Part shown: positions 7,352 to 14,829 of the stretch, in pieces
Layout: the number at the start of each line of letters is the position of its first letter
Numbering within the stretch: the stretch's first letter is position 1
Source of the DNA: an uncultured Lysobacterales bacterium
GTDB lineage: Bacteria > Pseudomonadota > Gammaproteobacteria > Xanthomonadales > SZUA-36
Direction of reading: 5' to 3'
Length of the DNA stretch: 17,919 bases
Assembly: GCA_937974465.1 (NCBI GenBank)
Contig: CALJWY010000011.1
Coordinates: forward strand, 1 to 17,919
Notes under the pieces: model-generated
Told to the model about the DNA's origin: nothing
Database searches by the model: none
The model's input: only the letters and a program-made list of their open reading frames with translations
Made by a program: the position numbers and the translations under genes

Positions 7352-8124
7352 ATACAGGTCTCGCAAAACGAATCATCCCCTGTCTCGATGTTCGTGACGA
7401 CCAGGTGGTCAAGGGTATCCAGTTCCGCGACCACCGCGTGATGGGCGGTATCATCGAGCTTGCAACCCGCTATAGCGCCGAGGGTGCGGATGAACTGGTG
7501 TTTTACGACATCACTGCCAGCCCGGAAGGCCGCTCGGTTGATAGTGACTGGGTATCGGCGGTGGCCGAGGTTATCGATATTCCATTTTGCGTGGCCGGTG
7601 GCATCCGTTCAGTCGAGGAAGCACGCAAGGTCTTGCAGCGCGGGGCCGACAAGATTTCCATCAATACACCCGCCGTGCAACGCCCGGAGCTGGTCAATGA
7701 GTTGGTGGACGCTTTTGGCAGCCAGTGTGTGGTCGTCGGTGTCGATTCCGTATTGCAGGATGGCCAATGGGTGACACGGCAGATGACCGGTATACCCGAC
7801 CAGATGCAACAAACCGGCCACAGGACCCTGGACTGGATCGTCGAGGTCAGCGACAGGGGCGCCGGTGAAATAGTGCTCAACTGTATGGGCAGCGATGGCA
7901 CCCGGGAAGGGTTTGATATCGAGCAGCTCAAGCTGGCCAGACAACTGATTTCAATACCGTTGATTGCGTCCGGTGGTGCCGGCAGCGTCAGCCATTTTAT
8001 AGATGTATTTGAGCAGGCCGATGTCGATGGGGCATTGGCTGCGACCGTCTTTCACAACAACAAGATACCGATACCCGCACTGAAACAGTCATTATCTGCG
8101 GCCGGCATTGGAGTGAGATTATGA
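7348..8124 (+). CDS. hisF: Imidazole glycerol phosphate synthase, cyclase subunit
   Basis: A (beta/alpha)8 barrel that joins ammonia from HisH to PRFAR, giving imidazole glycerol phosphate and AICAR. The 258 residues equal the E. coli length. Catalytic Asp14 lies in IIPCLDVRDDQVVKG and Asp133 in VVGVDSV. Phosphate-binding loops VAGGIRS and ASGGAGS are present. The stretch NCMGSDGTREGFD is close to the enterobacterial form. The start is set by the ATGA overlap with hisA, and the end overlaps hisIE at 8121-8124. Confidence 0.97.
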   Translation: MNTGLAKRIIPCLDVRDDQVVKGIQFRDHRVMGGIIELATRYSAEGADELVFYDITASPEGRSVDSDWVSAVAEVIDIPFCVAGGIRSVEEARKVLQRGADKISINTPAVQRPELVNELVDAFGSQCVVVGVDSVLQDGQWVTRQMTGIPDQMQQTGHRTLDWIVEVSDRGAGEIVLNCMGSDGTREGFDIEQLKLARQLISIPLIASGGAGSVSHFIDVFEQADVDGALAATVFHNNKIPIPALKQSLSAAGIGVRL

Positions 8125-8735
8125 ATATTGAGAATTTGGCCTGGGAAAAGATGGGCGGGATGATTCCCGCGATTGTGCAGGATTTTTTCGATGGCAGGGT
8201 GCTGATGCAGGGCTATATGAATACCGAGGCACTTGAAACCACGCTGGAGACCGGCAAGGTCACCTTCTGGAGTCGCAGCCGTGACGAACTCTGGACCAAG
8301 GGGGAAACCTCGGGGAACACGCTGGACCTGGTGGATGTTCACCCGGATTGTGACAGTGACTGCCTGTTGATTAGGGCCGTTCCGGAAGGCCCCACCTGTC
8401 ACCTGGGCATGAATACCTGTTTTGATGATGAAAAGGATCAGGTGATGCCGGAGCTGGCTTTTCTGACCAAGCTCGAAAGTGTCATCGCCCAGCGTGATGA
8501 CGACCGGCCTGAAGGAAGCTACACGACCAAGCTGCTGGATGAGGGCATCAAGCGTATCGCGCAAAAAGTGGGGGAAGAGGGCGTCGAGACAGCCCTGGCC
8601 GCCGTTGCCGGTGAAGACGAAGAGCTATTGAACGAGTCCGCAGATCTCCTCTTCCACCTGTTGGTGTTGTTACGCAGCCGCAAACTCGAGTTGGGCTCGC
8701 TGGTCGAAGTGCTCAGGCAGAGGCACGGGGTCTGA
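8121..8735 (+). CDS. hisI: Bifunctional phosphoribosyl-AMP cyclohydrolase / phosphoribosyl-ATP pyrophosphatase
   Basis: Fused HisIE, 204 residues (E. coli 203), for steps 2 and 3. The N-terminal cyclohydrolase (to about residue 108) has GYMN (31-34), TFWSRSRDELWTKGETSGN (48-66), and a metal-binding segment with Asp76, Asp78 and Asp80 and zinc-ligand candidates Cys77, Cys93 and Cys100. The C-terminal pyrophosphohydrolase (about 115-204) shows the all-alpha MazG-like motif KVGEEGVETALAAV with acidic NESADLLFHL. It is the last gene of the operon. Only 11 bases separate its stop from the convergent stop of the DUF4010 gene, and no hairpin with a T-tract is seen there, so his transcription may end inside the opposing gene or by Rho. 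Confidence 0.97.
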   Translation: MNIENLAWEKMGGMIPAIVQDFFDGRVLMQGYMNTEALETTLETGKVTFWSRSRDELWTKGETSGNTLDLVDVHPDCDSDCLLIRAVPEGPTCHLGMNTCFDDEKDQVMPELAFLTKLESVIAQRDDDRPEGSYTTKLLDEGIKRIAQKVGEEGVETALAAVAGEDEELLNESADLLFHLLVLLRSRKLELGSLVEVLRQRHGV

Positions 8736-8746
8736 ACTTCCGCGAA

Positions 8747-10003
8747 CTATCCAACCAGGAAAGCGGCCCCAGCACCTGCTAATGCCAATGCTGCCGTAAT
8801 TGGAATCATCGTGCGGCGCATGGATGGTGCGCCCAGCCAGATGACCATGCCGCACTTGACCATGGTGTTGGAAATTACCGCAATGACGATGGTGCGGGCA
8901 GCTGCGCCGGAACTGGCGGGATCCTGTTGGGCAAGATTGGCCATGGATAGTGCGATCGCGTCCACATCGGTCAAACCGGCCAGGGCGCCTGCCACGTAGA
9001 GACCGGTATCACCAAAATAGGCCTGCGCGGCACTGGCGATGAAGATCACGACGGCAAAAAGCCCGCCAAACTTGATCGCATCACCAAGCTCGAACGGGTT
9101 GCGCCCGGACTCCACCTCGGCCGTTTCCGTGCTGCGCCCGCGCCGCCAGAGTATCAAACAGATACCGAGACTGACTGCCCCCATGAGCGCCATCCCCGAC
9201 ACCAGGCTTTTCGCCAGGGTGAAGTTCACCACACCGACCTCTATCACAACGCGGAAGAACATCACTGTCCAGGCCAACAGGATAGCCAGTGCCAAAACCG
9301 GGGCCAGGTTTGATTCGGTGCGGCTACGCTGGGAGAAACTGAGGGTCACCGCAGTACTGGATACGAGCCCGCCAAGCAGTCCGGTGATCCCCAGCCCGTG
9401 TTCCCGGCCCAGCACCTTTACCAGGATGTAGCCAATGAAATTGAGCCCCGCGATTAACACGACCATCAACCAGGTTTTGTAGGGGTTGATGACCTCCAGG
9501 CCCACTGGCCCGTAGTTTGTGTCCGGTACCAGAGGCAGTATGATCAGCGTAATAATGGCAAACTTTAACGTGGCCTCGACATCCGAGGGTTCGATACGCT
9601 TGGCCAGGTTGTGCAGCCAGCCTTTCAGGGCCAGCAACAGCATAGTGATCACCGTGATGGCACCCGCTATACCCACCTGGTCCCAGGCGCAAAGGCAACC
9701 GATAAAAAATGTGATCAAGATGGAAACTTCGGTGGTGGCGCCGATTTCACCGCTTTTAGCGGTTATGAAATACGCTGATAGCACCAGTGCCAGGATAGCC
9801 AGGAACACCAGCCCAACGATCCAGCTGAGCCCTGATGTTTCACCGGCATAAACAGAGATCGCACCGAATAGGGCTACCAGTGAAAAGGTCCTGACCCCGG
9901 CGAAGGTTTGAGCACCATCACGGGTGCGTTCGCGCTCGAGCCCAATAAGCATCCCAAGCCCGAGGGCGGCGCCGAACTGCCAGGCTATATTAATCTCCAT
10001 CAC
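8747..10003 (-). CDS. MgtC/SapB and DUF4010 family integral membrane protein
   Basis: A 418-residue polytopic membrane protein with about 11-12 hydrophobic segments. The N-terminal part is MgtC/SapB-like: GAALGLGMLIGLERER with a following GVRTFSLVALFGA. The C-terminal half is the DUF4010 type, with GLGGLVSSTAVTLSFS-like and AGALAGLTDVDAIALSMA motifs that repeat the same small-residue/polar pattern. The start could be GTG 10003 or the next codon ATG 10000. GGAG at 10014-10017 is spaced 9 bases from the GTG and 12 from the ATG, which slightly favours the GTG. Function is unproven: some MgtC relatives affect magnesium stress and virulence, but DUF4010 proteins are uncharacterised. It lies 157 bases downstream of the MaoC pair on the same strand and could be co-transcribed. 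Confidence 0.85.
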   Translation of the reverse strand: MMEINIAWQFGAALGLGMLIGLERERTRDGAQTFAGVRTFSLVALFGAISVYAGETSGLSWIVGLVFLAILALVLSAYFITAKSGEIGATTEVSILITFFIGCLCAWDQVGIAGAITVITMLLLALKGWLHNLAKRIEPSDVEATLKFAIITLIILPLVPDTNYGPVGLEVINPYKTWLMVVLIAGLNFIGYILVKVLGREHGLGITGLLGGLVSSTAVTLSFSQRSRTESNLAPVLALAILLAWTVMFFRVVIEVGVVNFTLAKSLVSGMALMGAVSLGICLILWRRGRSTETAEVESGRNPFELGDAIKFGGLFAVVIFIASAAQAYFGDTGLYVAGALAGLTDVDAIALSMANLAQQDPASSGAAARTIVIAVISNTMVKCGMVIWLGAPSMRRTMIPITAALALAGAGAAFLVG

Positions 10004-10148
10004 TTAATGGGTCTCCGCGCCATGCTTCGAATGTCCGGTGTTATGGGAATTGTATTCCTGGAAGCCACGCTTGTCGAAACCTGACGGCGCATGGTGGCGG
10101 ACAGGGCAATTGGGGCTTGCCACTGCGATGGTATCTTGCCGCTTCAGT

Positions 10149-10164
10149 CTGACCAGGCGGTCAG
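10149..10164 (-). repeat. Small perfect inverted repeat over a stop codon
   Basis: CTGACC and GGTCAG with a four-base loop, overlapping the TGA of the second MaoC gene (10161-10163). On the minus-strand RNA it would fold as a 6-bp hairpin, but it is not followed by a T-tract, so it is not a standard terminator. It may pause or stabilise the 3' end, or be chance. Confidence 0.3.
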
Positions 10165-10544
10165 CCGTCATTGTGTACCTTTTCCATTACATCACCTACA
10201 TGGACCACCGCATGGCCGCTCGCGATGATCTTGCCATTCTCCAACCGGCAGGTCGTGGCCAGGTCCACCAGCTTTTTTTCCGGTCGCAGACGCGTGATTT
10301 CGACTCTTGCCCTTAGTGGTTCACCTATGGTTGCACCAGGCTTGTAGCGGGTTTCCTGCTGCAGGTAAATGGTACCCATTCCTGGAAGTTCGACACCTAA
10401 CAGGTAAGAAAAAAGGGCGTCGATCAATGGCCCTGGCACCCGGTCACTTTCAACCGCCCGTTTATGGTCACACACACGGGCATAGTCCTTCAAATCATGG
10501 GCGCTGAAAGTCCGAATCACTTCCGCGCTGTCACCGACCTTCAT
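10161..10544 (-). CDS. MaoC-like hot-dog protein with degenerate active site
   Basis: A 127-residue single hot-dog domain resembling the N-terminal or non-catalytic half of MaoC-type hydratases. It begins like its neighbour (FSAHDLKDYARVCD against FSQSDFNEFASLSGD). However, the loop that should carry N-P-x-H is replaced by a shorter segment (HKRAVESDRVPGPL), so the catalytic His is absent although the Asp (26) remains. The rest has the usual strands, including LQQETRYKPGATIGEPLRARVEI. Its start overlaps the stop of the catalytic MaoC gene as ATGA (10541-10544), which points to a two-subunit hydratase of the kind seen in HadAB/HadBC. The substrate is unknown, probably an enoyl- or beta-hydroxyacyl-CoA or acyl-carrier thioester. 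Confidence 0.75.
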   Translation of the reverse strand: MKVGDSAEVIRTFSAHDLKDYARVCDHKRAVESDRVPGPLIDALFSYLLGVELPGMGTIYLQQETRYKPGATIGEPLRARVEITRLRPEKKLVDLATTCRLENGKIIASGHAVVHVGDVMEKVHNDG

Positions 10545-10930
10545 ACCACCACCTTGCCATGACCCTGGCAGGTAATAACGCCGTCATAGACTCGTATTAC
10601 CTCCATGTCAAAGTCTAAAAGCGCACCCTGTGGACCCTGGCTTCTGCGCTTGACGGTGACAATGAAACGCATTATTTCGCCCGCATAGGTGGGGGCCAGG
10701 AAATTGACCGATTGCTCTTGCAGTCGACCGCCCGGGACCACCTTGTCAATCAGACCCCGCAGAACACTGCACAATAGCAGGCCGTGGGCCACGGGCCGTC
10801 CGAATCGGGATTGGGCCGCAAATTCTGCATCGGTGTGGATCGGGTTGTTATCGCCGCTGAGACTGGCGAACTCGTTAAAGTCCGACTGGCTGAAGCTGCG
10901 CACAAGGCTGGTTTGCATACCCTGGGTCAT
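10541..10930 (-). CDS. MaoC-family (R)-specific enoyl-CoA hydratase-like subunit
   Basis: A 129-residue hot-dog domain with the complete R-hydratase motif, LSGDNNPIHTD followed by GRPVAHGLL. Asp27 and His32 are the expected catalytic pair for adding water to a trans-2-enoyl thioester. Further strands match the family (SVNFLAPTYAGEIMRF). The length equals a stand-alone single hot-dog subunit. It is first of a two-gene unit with the degenerate partner. The ATG at 10930 has only a weak Shine-Dalgarno. A later ATG at 10918 is possible but has no better site. Which acyl chain it handles cannot be told, because no beta-oxidation or PHA gene is adjacent. Confidence 0.82.
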   Translation of the reverse strand: MTQGMQTSLVRSFSQSDFNEFASLSGDNNPIHTDAEFAAQSRFGRPVAHGLLLCSVLRGLIDKVVPGGRLQEQSVNFLAPTYAGEIMRFIVTVKRRSQGPQGALLDFDMEVIRVYDGVITCQGHGKVVV

Positions 10931-10961
10931 AATTAGCTGCTTTTTTCTAGGGGTAAATGTC

Positions 10962-10986
10962 GTTATCGCACTTTTCTTGCGATAGC
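10962..10986 (-). promoter_or_regulatory. Inverted repeat upstream of the MaoC pair
   Basis: GTTATCGCA (10962-10970) and TGCGATAGC (10978-10986) pair over nine positions with one G-T wobble and a 7-base loop. It lies about 32-56 bases upstream of the catalytic MaoC start. It could be an operator or a hairpin in the 5' untranslated region. No T-tract follows on either strand, so a terminator is unlikely. Confidence 0.35.
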
Positions 10987-11017
10987 GCGTGGAAAGTCAT
11001 TTGGCTAAATATAGTAT

Positions 11018-11146
11018 TTGGGTATTCTGCGTGCTGCAAGTCGTGTTTACTGGTTGCCCTCATTTTTTGTCCGCAGCTACGGATTGAGCTTGCGGGATGT
11101 TTCGCTTCTCTATGGAGCGGTGCTACTGATTGGCGGGATTGGGAAG
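11018..11146 (+). pseudogene. Relic of an MFS transporter
   Basis: Translated from 11018, the plus strand gives SRVYWLPSFFVRSYGLSL followed by RDVSLLYGAVLLIGGIG. This matches the pattern WLPSFFVRSHGLS...G...G.GGG.G seen in one transmembrane region of major facilitator (spinster-like) transporters. The frame is closed by a stop at 11012 and soon turns into non-transporter sequence. A neighbouring frame upstream (about 10993-11035) could hold the preceding helix after a frameshift. There is no start, no ribosome-binding site and only about 43 codons, so this is a remnant, not a gene. The assignment rests on pattern recall only. Confidence 0.4.
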
Positions 11147-11294
11147 ATTGAATACACCCAATGGATATCGAAACAGGAGCAGTGGAACAGAAAGTTGTCG
11201 TCATTAAGGGCGGCGCGCAAGCTATGGTCCTGCGGACTGCAAAGAGATTCGCAGGGTAACGATCAAAGACACCGCTGGCACGAAACGCTGTTGG

Positions 11295-12671
11295 CTAGAG
11301 GATAAAAACACCGGCTACCACGTACATCATTAATGTAATCGCACCTGCCACCAATGCATATGGCAACTGGGTGCGAACATGCTCGAGCAGGTCGCAGCCG
11401 GAGGCGATCGCAGACACCGCCGTGGTATCGGAAATCGGCGAACAATGATCTCCGAAGATGCCTCCGCCCAGGATAGCGGCAAGCACCAGTGATGGCGGCA
11501 GACCCAATGACTGTATCAGTGGTACACCGATGGGGATCAGGATGGCGAAAGTACCCCACGATGTACCCGTGGAAAATGAAATCAAAGCGCCGGCCAAAAA
11601 CAGCATCGGTACGATCAGTACCATGGGCAAATACTCACCAACCAGGCCGGCGATAAAAATGCCGGTTCCCAGGTCTTTGAGGCTGGAACCCAGCGCCAGT
11701 GAAAATAACACGATGGTGACCAGTGGCAGCAGTTCCCCCATGCCTTCAAAACCTGTTTTCACGAGCGTCTTATGGCTGAATTTACCACTTGCCAACATCA
11801 TTACATAAGCCACCAGGCAGGCCAGGCATACCGAGTAAAGTACCGACTTTGAACCACTGCCATTGGCCAGCACGCCATCTCCGGTCCACAGCATGAAGCC
11901 GACCATGCCCGCGACCATCACGAACAGTGGCACCAGCATGTAAGAGGGATGCGAGGATTCAATGTGGAGGTCCTCCTGGTTGTCTTCGTGCATGAGCGTC
12001 TTGCTGCTTGCCATTGGGCCAAAATATCTACCCGTCGCAGCCGAGAAGACCACGATGATCAGTGTCACGATCGCGTAAAAATTCAGCGGTACCGTGCCCC
12101 ACAGTATCTGTGCCGCAGGCACTTCCAGTTCATAGGTGCCGAGCAAGGCCAGAACGTAAGCGCCCCAGGCGTTGAGCAGGATCAGGATACAAATCGGCGC
12201 TGACGTACTGTCAATGATATAGGCCAGTTTTGCCCTGCTCAGGCCAAATTTGTCAAAAATGCCACGCGACAGGATGCCGGCGGTCAATACACTCAGGTTT
12301 GATTCCACGAAAACAGCAGCACCGACGCCGGTTGTCAGTAAGGCAGCATGGCGTTCGTTGCGTGCGATGCCACGATTGATGATCGAACTGACCATGGCAG
12401 ATACACCACCCGATTGACGGACAAAGGCCAGCAAGGCACCGATCACCAGGCTGAATACCAGGATCCTGGCATTGTCCTTGTCCGCAAACACCGAGACGAT
12501 TCGCTCAAGGGTGAACAGGCCAGCCATGGGCAAACCACTCCATAAGGATGATTGCTGCAGGAATTCCGCGGTAAAAATCGCAAGAAAAAGGGCAAGGATG
12601 ACCTCGCGCTTCCACAACACCACGGCAATGGCGACGACGGGCGGCAGGACTGACAACCATTCAGCAGACAT
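11295..12671 (-). CDS. NhaC-family Na+/H+ antiporter-like membrane protein
   Basis: A 458-residue membrane protein with about 11-12 hydrophobic segments. Diagnostic NhaC-superfamily motifs are STGTSWGTFAI and, near the C-terminus (about 402-417), GGGIFGDHCSPISDTT. An internal repeat-like FVESNLSVLTAG lies in the N-terminal half. Members exchange sodium for protons or, in some branches, an organic solute. ATG 12671 is preferred: it begins MSAEWLSVLPPVV directly before the first helix, and GGAGAG lies 11 bases upstream. A start 18 codons earlier would add a polar, basic tail (MCFMMSKHPCIKRRANNN). It follows the C1 cluster on the same strand, 127 bases after the RACo-like gene, so it may serve that pathway, but this is only position. 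Confidence 0.87.
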   Translation of the reverse strand: MSAEWLSVLPPVVAIAVVLWKREVILALFLAIFTAEFLQQSSLWSGLPMAGLFTLERIVSVFADKDNARILVFSLVIGALLAFVRQSGGVSAMVSSIINRGIARNERHAALLTTGVGAAVFVESNLSVLTAGILSRGIFDKFGLSRAKLAYIIDSTSAPICILILLNAWGAYVLALLGTYELEVPAAQILWGTVPLNFYAIVTLIIVVFSAATGRYFGPMASSKTLMHEDNQEDLHIESSHPSYMLVPLFVMVAGMVGFMLWTGDGVLANGSGSKSVLYSVCLACLVAYVMMLASGKFSHKTLVKTGFEGMGELLPLVTIVLFSLALGSSLKDLGTGIFIAGLVGEYLPMVLIVPMLFLAGALISFSTGTSWGTFAILIPIGVPLIQSLGLPPSLVLAAILGGGIFGDHCSPISDTTAVSAIASGCDLLEHVRTQLPYALVAGAITLMMYVVAGVFIL

Positions 12672-12792
12672 ATTGTTATTGGCTCTCCGTTTGATGCATG
12701 GATGCTTGCTCATCATAAAGCACAATGATGAGCAACGTTAAATTTGCAGGGTAAATTCTATCTCGAACTGATCTGTGACCCGCTGGAGAGCG

Positions 12793-12853
12793 ACCGGCTT
12801 ATCTTGTCAGCCGGTTCTTTCTCCTGGAACCGGCTTTGTCCGAAGCCGGTTCC
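12793..12853 (-). repeat. Tandem hairpins across the end of the RACo-like gene
   Basis: Four copies of an ACCGGCT/AGCCGGT word in alternating orientation. Going with the gene, the first hairpin is a perfect 11-bp stem (GGAACCGGCTT / AAGCCGGTTCC, 12853-12843 with 12836-12826) with a six-base loop, inside the last codons. The second is a perfect 7-bp stem (12815-12809 with 12799-12793) with a nine-base loop that contains most of the stop codon. No T-tract follows, so it is not a canonical intrinsic terminator. It resembles a REP/BIME-type 3' element or an mRNA-stabilising structure before the NhaC gene. Confidence 0.6.
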
Positions 12854-14793
12854 GGCAAGCGGATGACCCTGGCCAACATGGGGTAGCTGTCTGTCGAGTG
12901 AGGTATGGCCATGGCCTCTACAAAGTGCTTCTGAAAGTTTTCATCGATTGAGGTTTCCACTTTTTCGACCTGGCCTACACGATCTTCAATCTGGCCGCGT
13001 GAAGCTCTGCTCAACAGCGCGATTCGAGCACCTGTACCAGCCGCGTTGTGGGCTGAAGTGACCTGCGCCAGGTCACAATCCGGGATCATGCCCAGCAGCA
13101 TCGCATACTTGACGTCAATATGACTTCCAAATGCCCCGGCCAGGCGAATCCGGTCGACTTTGCTTACACCCATGCGGTCCATCAATAACCGTGCCCCGGC
13201 ATAGAGTGCAGCCTTGGCAAGCTGGATCGCGCGAACATCAGCCTGTCGAATTTGAACGCCTGGTTGACCGTGGTGCAAGAGGTATGAAAAGGTCCGGCCA
13301 TCGGCTGTGATGCGGGAATTTTGGGATGCCAGTGAGCCATCGATAACACCATCGGATTTGATAATTCCTGCCAGGTACATTTCGGCAATGGCTTCGATAA
13401 TGCCGGAGCCGCAAATCCCATTGACATCTTGCCCATCCTGCTCATCTGCAAAGCCGGGTTCATCCGACCAGAGTTGGCCACCAATGACTTTGAAACGTGC
13501 TTCGAGGGTGTCCGGGTCAATTCGTACGCGCTCTATGGCACCGGCTGCCGCCCTTTGGCCGGCACTGATTTGGGCACCTTCAAAAGCGGGGCCGGTTGGG
13601 CTGGAGGCGGCCAGTAGCCTGTCACGATTTCCCAGGATAATTTCAGCATTGGTGCCTACGTCGATGACCAGGCTGATCTTATCCGACTCCCAGGGCGTTT
13701 CTGCCAGCATGACCGCTGCCGTGTCTGCACCGACGTGACCGGCAATACAGGGCAGGGTATAAGCCCGGGCGCCCGGGGCGATATGCAGACCCAGGTGATC
13801 TGCCGGGGTTTCAGTGGCTTGATCTATGGTCAGCTTAAATGGAAACGATCCAAGCGGTGCGGGGTCCAGACCCAGCAGCAGGTGATGCATAACCGGGTTG
13901 CCAACCAGCGTTACTTCCAGGACCTTATCCGCTTCAATGCCTGCCTGTGCGATGACCTGGGCGAGCAGGTCATTGATGGCTGAGCGAACCGCCACCGTCA
14001 TCTGTTCAGCGCCACCTGGGTTAAGCATCGCGTAGGAAACGCGGCTCATCAGGTCTTCGCCATAACGGATTTGCGGGTTCATGGCCCCGGCACTGGCCAG
14101 CATTTCTCCGCTCGCCAGGTCACATAATTGCACGGCTATGGTGGTCGAGCCGACATCTACAGCGGCACCATAGATACGCTCCTGCAATCCTGCCCAGAGC
14201 GCGACAATCTGTTTTCCATTACGCACTGCCACGGTGACCTGTTGTTGGTCATTTGCCTGGCTGGTTTGTAAGTCTTGCAAAATACCAGTATCTGCCTCCA
14301 GACCTGACAAACCCCAGTCACTTTCCAGCGCCTGCAACAGACCGCTGAGATTGCTTTCCGGTTTCAGCTGCGTGAAGTAAAGGCGGATTACCGGATCAAG
14401 TTCGATCGGGTGATGTTCGAAGTCCTTGCGCACCACCTGGCGGTGGACCTGGCTTGCAGGCGGCACGTCAATTTTTATATCACCGAGAATTCTTGCCTGG
14501 CAACTGAGGCGGTTAGCCGCTGAAAGCAGGCCGTTTTGGCGGCAAAAATTTTCGTCCCCGGTCAGGCCTGACAGGTGAGTGCCTTGTGAGACTATGCCTT
14601 CCTTTGCAAACCTGCCTTCCACCGGTTCAACCTGGCAATGGCCGCACAAGGCCCGGCCTCCGCAAACGGAATCAATATCAACCCCCAGTTCCCTTGCCGC
14701 TTGCAGCACTGCTGTGCCGATGGGAAACCTGCCGCGTTTACCCGAAGGGCTGAATACGACGATCGCCTGCCTGGTTTCCCGCTTGCTTGTCAT
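12799..14793 (-). CDS. RACo-like reductive activator of corrinoid protein ([2Fe-2S] + ASKHA ATPase, DUF4445)
   Basis: A 664-residue protein. In the family it re-reduces inactive Co(II) corrinoid to Co(I) with ATP hydrolysis, keeping methyltransferase cycles running. Residues about 8-110 are a [2Fe-2S] ferredoxin domain, with ligands Cys44, Cys50, Cys53 and Cys98 (pattern C-x5-C-x2-C...C). A linker of about 100 residues follows. From about 208 there is an ASKHA fold with phosphate loop VDVGSTTIAVQLCDL (Asp213), NPQIRYGEDLMSR, LVGNPVMHHLLLGLDP, a second loop VIDVGTNAEIILG, and ICGSGIIEAIAEM. ATG 14793 is used; a TTG at 14805 is in frame and possible, and neither has a strong Shine-Dalgarno. The gene sits 36 bases (24 from the TTG) after the methyltransferase gene in the same unit. 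The C-terminus is basic and is encoded within the hairpin repeats. Confidence 0.88.
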   Translation of the reverse strand: MTSKRETRQAIVVFSPSGKRGRFPIGTAVLQAARELGVDIDSVCGGRALCGHCQVEPVEGRFAKEGIVSQGTHLSGLTGDENFCRQNGLLSAANRLSCQARILGDIKIDVPPASQVHRQVVRKDFEHHPIELDPVIRLYFTQLKPESNLSGLLQALESDWGLSGLEADTGILQDLQTSQANDQQQVTVAVRNGKQIVALWAGLQERIYGAAVDVGSTTIAVQLCDLASGEMLASAGAMNPQIRYGEDLMSRVSYAMLNPGGAEQMTVAVRSAINDLLAQVIAQAGIEADKVLEVTLVGNPVMHHLLLGLDPAPLGSFPFKLTIDQATETPADHLGLHIAPGARAYTLPCIAGHVGADTAAVMLAETPWESDKISLVIDVGTNAEIILGNRDRLLAASSPTGPAFEGAQISAGQRAAAGAIERVRIDPDTLEARFKVIGGQLWSDEPGFADEQDGQDVNGICGSGIIEAIAEMYLAGIIKSDGVIDGSLASQNSRITADGRTFSYLLHHGQPGVQIRQADVRAIQLAKAALYAGARLLMDRMGVSKVDRIRLAGAFGSHIDVKYAMLLGMIPDCDLAQVTSAHNAAGTGARIALLSRASRGQIEDRVGQVEKVETSIDENFQKHFVEAMAIPHSTDSYPMLARVIRLPEPASDKAGSRRKNRLTR

Positions 14794-14829
14794 TCCGGGT
14801 TTCAACCAGTGTCTCGGTCACAAGTCCGA

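Larger units (their letters stand above)
10931..11294. other. Intergenic region with hairpin and gene relic
   Basis: About 360 bases with no intact gene. Near the left end is a 9-bp inverted repeat (10962-10986). From 11018 to 11146 the plus strand carries an MFS-transporter-like fragment. Further right, a 32-codon frame (ATG 11161, TAA 11257) has a protein-like composition (VVVIKGGAQAMVLRTAKRFAG) but no family that I recognise, and may be another relic. The region looks like decayed former coding sequence between two minus-strand units. Confidence 0.4.

Noticed and set aside
8731..8760. Bidirectional terminator between hisIE and the DUF4010 gene
   Set aside because: Only 11 bases separate the two stops and there is no stem with a T-tract.
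10038..10316. Plus-strand frame of 92 codons between DUF4010 and MaoC genes
   Set aside because: It runs into the degenerate MaoC gene on the other strand, and its sequence shows no domain or ribosome site.
11018..11305. Intact small membrane protein starting at TTG 11018
   Set aside because: Only the first 40 or so residues look transporter-like; the rest is non-membrane, apparently random sequence, and there is no Shine-Dalgarno, so a relic is more likely.
12671..12725. Longer NhaC N-terminus from the upstream ATG
   Set aside because: The 18 extra residues are polar and basic and unlike the family, while GGAGAG precedes the inner ATG.
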